From: Candidatus Scatomorpha stercoravium | GTDB lineage: Bacteria; Bacillota; Clostridia; Oscillospirales; Oscillospiraceae | NCBI GenBank assembly: GCA_018716005.1 | Contig: DVKN01000177.1 | Location: 1-8,458, forward strand | Length of the DNA: 8,458 nucleotides | Direction of reading: 5' to 3' | Shown here: positions 6,110 through 8,458 of the stretch, one piece after another | Position numbering within the stretch: the first letter of the stretch is position 1 | Layout of the letters: the number at the start of each line of letters is the position of its first letter | Notes under the pieces: generated by a model | Told to the model about the DNA's origin: nothing | Database searches by the model: none | What the model saw: the letters and a program-made list of their open reading frames with translations, nothing else | Position numbers and translations under genes: made by a program

Positions 6110-7297
6110 ATGAAAAACGGATTCGGGCGCGTCGTTAAGGCGTTTTTCGGCATAAAAATCAGGTTCTGGGCGCTTATACTTGCCTGTGTGCTCTGCGTCG
6201 GCGTGACCTACGGGCTCACCGTGCAGCGCGAGCGGGGCCGCATAGGCTCCGAGGAAAATTACAGCCAGGCCATGAAGTACCTCGAGATAAAGAACGTCAT
6301 TGACGAGAAGTACGTCGGCACGGTGAACGAGGAGAGCGTCTCCGCCGCCGCCTTCGACGCCATGGTCTCGGCCCTGGGCGACCAGTGGAGCTACTACATG
6401 AGCCCCAGCGAGTACAGCGCCTACAAGCTCTACAGCGCGAACCAGTACGTGGGCCTCGGCGTCCAGGTGGACAAGGACGCGGAGACCGGCGGGCTCAAGA
6501 TAACCGGCGTCAATTCCGGCACCCCCGCCGACAACGCGGGCCTCGAGGCCGGGGACATCATCCTCGCCGTGGCCGGCACGGACATCACCGGCATGACCGT
6601 CGGCGACGCGCGCAGCTTCATAAGCTCGAACCTCGGCGAGAGCGTAAAGCTGAAGATAAGGGACAAGGACGGCAACGAGTCCGAGCTGAGCGTCAACTGC
6701 GAGCTCATCTACACGAGCCCCGTCACGTACCGTATGCTGAGCGGCTCCATAGGCTATGTGCAGATACTGAACTTCGACTCCGGCGCCGCCGACGCGGCCG
6801 TAAAGGCCATAGAGACCCTGCTCGGCCAGGGCGCGCTGGGCTTTGTCTTCGACGTGCGCACGAACCCGGGCGGGCTTCTGAGCGAGCTCACGACGCTCCT
6901 AGACTACCTGCTGCCCTCGGGCAATATCTTCATCAGCGTCGACAAGGCCGGGAACCAGACGCCCACCGAGTCCGACAGCGTCTGCCTCGATATGCCCATG
7001 GCCGTGCTCGTGAACGCGGACACCTACTCCGCGGCAGAGTTCTTCGCCGCCGCCCTCCAGGATTACAACTGGGCCGAGATTGTCGGCGAGCGCACGACGG
7101 GCAAGAGCCGCAGCCAGCAGACGATAGAGCTCTCCGACGGCAGCGCCGTCCATCTCTCCACCGCGCGCTACCTCACGCCGGCCGGGATAGACCTCGCCGA
7201 GCAGGGCGGGCTCATACCCGACCAGGAGGTGGCCCTCACCGCGACCGGCGACTCGCAGCTCAACGCCGCCCTCTCCGCCGTGCAGTGGATGATGTGA
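6110..7297 (+). CDS. S41 C-terminal processing peptidase, membrane-anchored, with PDZ domain
   Basis: A serine protease of the CtpA/Prc family. A basic N-terminus and one TM helix (about 18-38) anchor it with the rest outside the cell. A helical N-terminal section (about 50-110) contains ALGDQWSYYMSP, typical of the family. A PDZ domain follows (about 112-200: YVGLGVQV...VNSGTPADNAGLEAGDIILAVAG). The protease core includes FDVRTNPGGLL (247-257), S307 in ADTYSAAEF and K332 in TTGKSRSQQ. The 25-residue S-K distance and Q336 four residues later match the Ser/Lys/Gln arrangement of E. coli Prc (S430, K455, Q459), so it should be active. The ATG at 6110 has AAGGAGG at 6098-6104 with a 5-nt spacer; the earlier in-frame ATG at 6053 lies within the spacer hairpins and lacks a ribosome-binding site. 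Length 395 aa. Substrate unknown; the neighbouring M23 enzyme is a candidate. Confidence 0.93.
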   Translation: MKNGFGRVVKAFFGIKIRFWALILACVLCVGVTYGLTVQRERGRIGSEENYSQAMKYLEIKNVIDEKYVGTVNEESVSAAAFDAMVSALGDQWSYYMSPSEYSAYKLYSANQYVGLGVQVDKDAETGGLKITGVNSGTPADNAGLEAGDIILAVAGTDITGMTVGDARSFISSNLGESVKLKIRDKDGNESELSVNCELIYTSPVTYRMLSGSIGYVQILNFDSGAADAAVKAIETLLGQGALGFVFDVRTNPGGLLSELTTLLDYLLPSGNIFISVDKAGNQTPTESDSVCLDMPMAVLVNADTYSAAEFFAAALQDYNWAEIVGERTTGKSRSQQTIELSDGSAVHLSTARYLTPAGIDLAEQGGLIPDQEVALTATGDSQLNAALSAVQWMM

Positions 7298-7301
7298 CGC
7301 C

Positions 7302-7330
7302 TTGACAAGGGCGCGGGGCCTTATTATAAT
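7302..7330 (+). promoter_or_regulatory. Consensus sigmaA promoter for greA-lysS
   Basis: TTGACA (7302-7307), exactly 17 bp, TATAAT (7325-7330): a full match to the housekeeping consensus, starting 5 bp after the S41 stop codon. Predicted transcription start is near 7337, giving about 50 nt of leader before the greA ATG. The -35 box lies in a dyad CCTTG-A-CAAGG (7300-7310). No terminator separates the S41 gene from this promoter, so read-through from upstream may also contribute. Confidence 0.9.
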
Positions 7331-7349
7331 TAGCGACAATGTCAATAAC

Positions 7350-7364
7350 TGCGGCCGTGCCGCA
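7350..7364 (+). promoter_or_regulatory. Leader hairpin upstream of greA
   Basis: TGCGGC (7350-7355) pairs with GCCGCA (7359-7364) around a CGT loop, followed by CTTTAA. It starts about 13 nt into the predicted transcript and ends before the AAGGA ribosome-binding site (7374-7378). It is too weak in its T-tract for a confident terminator, but is well placed for partial early termination. Confidence 0.4.
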
Positions 7365-7386
7365 CTTTAATGGAAGGAAGATTGCA

Positions 7387-7869
7387 ATGAGTGGCGACAG
7401 CAAGTTCAAAATGAGCCGGGAGCGCTACGACTCCCTCGTGGAGGAGCTCCATTATCTCGAGACCGTCCGTGAGAAGGAGGTCAGCGAGCTTATTAAGGAG
7501 GCGCGCAGCTTCGGCGACCTCAGCGAGAACAGCGAGTACGATGAGGCGAAGACCGAGCAGGGCAAACTTTACTCCAAGATTGCCGAGATGAAGGTGCTTA
7601 TAGAGAACGCCGAGATTATAGAGAAGACTGAAATGGACGCCGGCGTTGTCAGCCTGAGCAGCAGCGTAAAGCTGCATGACGAGGACGAGAACGAGGACGT
7701 CGAATATCACATCGTCGGCTCGCAGGAGGCCAATCCAATGCAGGGACGTATTTCCGACGAGAGCCCGATTGGCCGCGCCCTTCTCGGACATCGCGTAGGC
7801 GAGACCGTTACCGTTGAAGCCCCCGCCGGAGAGATGCGCTTTACCATCTTGTCCGTAACCAACGAATAA
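7387..7869 (+). CDS. greA: Transcription elongation factor GreA
   Basis: GreA enters the RNA polymerase secondary channel and stimulates cleavage of backtracked RNA. The N-terminal coiled coil (about 9-78) carries GDLSENSEYDEAK (43-55) at its tip, with the acidic residues D44 and E47 that help hold the catalytic magnesium (D41 and E44 in E. coli). The C-terminal FKBP-like domain (about 84-160) contains SDESPIGRALLGHRVGETV. Length 160 aa is typical. The ATG at 7387 has GGAAGGA at 7372-7378, about 8 nt upstream; an in-frame ATG at 7339 sits practically on the predicted transcription start and lacks a ribosome-binding site. The gene has its own consensus promoter and is followed after 14 bp by lysS, a frequent Firmicute arrangement. 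Confidence 0.97.
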   Translation: MSGDSKFKMSRERYDSLVEELHYLETVREKEVSELIKEARSFGDLSENSEYDEAKTEQGKLYSKIAEMKVLIENAEIIEKTEMDAGVVSLSSSVKLHDEDENEDVEYHIVGSQEANPMQGRISDESPIGRALLGHRVGETVTVEAPAGEMRFTILSVTNE

Positions 7870-7883
7870 GAAAGCAGGGCTGT

Positions 7884-8458
7884 ATGAGCGGGGAAAACAT
7901 AAAGAACAATGCCGCTCCCGAGCAGGAGCTGAGCGAAATTCTGCAGATACGCCGCGATAAGCTCGCCGAGCTGCGCGAGGCCGGCCGCGACCCCTTTGAG
8001 CTCACGAGGTTTGAGCGCACGGCCTGGTCGAAGGAAGTGACCGACGATTTCGAGGCCTTTGAGAACAAAACCGTCGCCGTCGCGGGCCGGATAATGTCCA
8101 AGCGCGGCATGGGCAAGGCCATCTTCTGCCACATCAAGGACGACCGCGGGCAGATCCAGCTCTACGTCCGCGCCGACGCCGTATCTGAGCAGGAGTTCAA
8201 GGACTTCCGCAAGTTCGACATAGGCGACATCATCGGCGTCACGGGCTACGTCTTCAAGACCAAGACTGGAGAGATCTCCGTCCACGTCCAGGGCGTGACG
8301 CTGCTGGCCAAGAGCCTGCGTCCGCTGCCCGAGAAGTTCCACGGCATGACGAACGTGGAGCTCAAGTACCGCCAGAGGTACGTGGACCTCATCATGAGCG
8401 ACGAGAGCCGCCGCAACTTCGAGATACGTTCGAGGTTCGTGAGCTATGTGCGCCGCTT
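7884..8458 (+). CDS. lysS: Lysyl-tRNA synthetase, class II, N-terminal part (runs off the window)
   Basis: The open frame runs from ATG at 7884 to the window edge (191 codons plus 2 bases) without a stop. Residues begin MSGENIKNNAAPEQELSEILQIRRDKLAELREAGRDPFE, the usual LysRS start, followed by the OB-fold anticodon-binding domain (about 63-155: VAVAGRIMSKRGMGKAIFCHIKDDRGQIQLYV, DIGDIIGVTGYVFKTKTGEISVHV, LLAKSLRPLPEKFHG). The segment LKYRQRYVDLIMSDESRRNFEIRSRFV then enters the class II catalytic domain (motif 1 region). Motifs 2 and 3 lie outside. The ribosome-binding site is weak (CAGGG, 4 nt from the ATG), which suggests coupling to greA translation. It charges tRNA-Lys with lysine. Confidence 0.96.
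   Translation, partial: MSGENIKNNAAPEQELSEILQIRRDKLAELREAGRDPFELTRFERTAWSKEVTDDFEAFENKTVAVAGRIMSKRGMGKAIFCHIKDDRGQIQLYVRADAVSEQEFKDFRKFDIGDIIGVTGYVFKTKTGEISVHVQGVTLLAKSLRPLPEKFHGMTNVELKYRQRYVDLIMSDESRRNFEIRSRFVSYVRR

Noticed and set aside
6385..7305. Arg-rich + strand open frame inside the S41 gene
   Set aside because: Out-of-frame shadow of the protease gene with an Arg/His/Pro-rich translation and no domain.
7339..7386. Earlier ATG for greA
   Set aside because: It lies at the predicted transcription start, lacks a ribosome-binding site and adds residues outside the GreA fold.
7870..7883. T-box or other lysine-responsive leader before lysS
   Set aside because: Only 14 bp separate greA from lysS, leaving no room for a leader element.

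Overview
The window is a high-GC stretch of a bacterial chromosome. Gene content and protein style point to a GC-rich Gram-positive anaerobe of the Clostridia, most likely Oscillospiraceae/Ruminococcaceae. This rests on the EF-Tu sequence, the linked ftsE-ftsX-M23-S41 genes with a CdaR/PucR-type regulator upstream, a DUF4830 protein, and adjacent greA-lysS. The lineage is inferred from recall of families, not from a search. No phage, transposase, CRISPR or tRNA gene is visible.

Layout: (1) 1-416, 3' end of tuf (+). (2) 417-629, a non-coding interval packed with hairpins, bounded by a 12-bp perfect inverted repeat (420-431 / 618-629) and containing a strong intrinsic terminator at 566-595; it fills the gap between two convergent genes. 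(3) 630-1061, a small DUF4830-like membrane or lipoprotein gene (-). (4) 1123-1842, rsuA (+), divergent from the DUF4830 gene and separated by 61 bp that hold a 24-bp inverted repeat. (5) 1843-2039, an AT-rich promoter region. (6) 2040-7297, a co-directional cluster: CdaR/PucR-like regulator, ftsE, ftsX, M23 peptidase with a long coiled coil, and S41 C-terminal processing protease. (7) 7298-7386, a consensus promoter and short leader. (8) 7387-8458, greA followed after 14 bp by the 5' part of lysS, cut by the window edge.

How the genes fit together: FtsE (ATPase) and FtsX (membrane subunit) form the complex that in many bacteria activates a periplasmic or extracellular peptidoglycan hydrolase during division or elongation. 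The next gene encodes an exported coiled-coil M23 protein with all expected metal and catalytic residues, the natural FtsX partner. The S41 protease that follows is membrane-anchored and also faces outside; in other bacteria such proteases degrade cell-wall hydrolases, so a built-in off-switch is a plausible inference. tuf, rsuA, greA and lysS are translation and transcription housekeeping genes.

The most unusual parts are the inverted-repeat-bounded hairpin array downstream of tuf, the dyad in the divergent rsuA/DUF4830 region, the operator-like dyad in the regulator's promoter, and heavy use of the AUA isoleucine codon despite high GC. The gene content itself looks like ordinary core genome; I do not see a clearly new multi-gene system.
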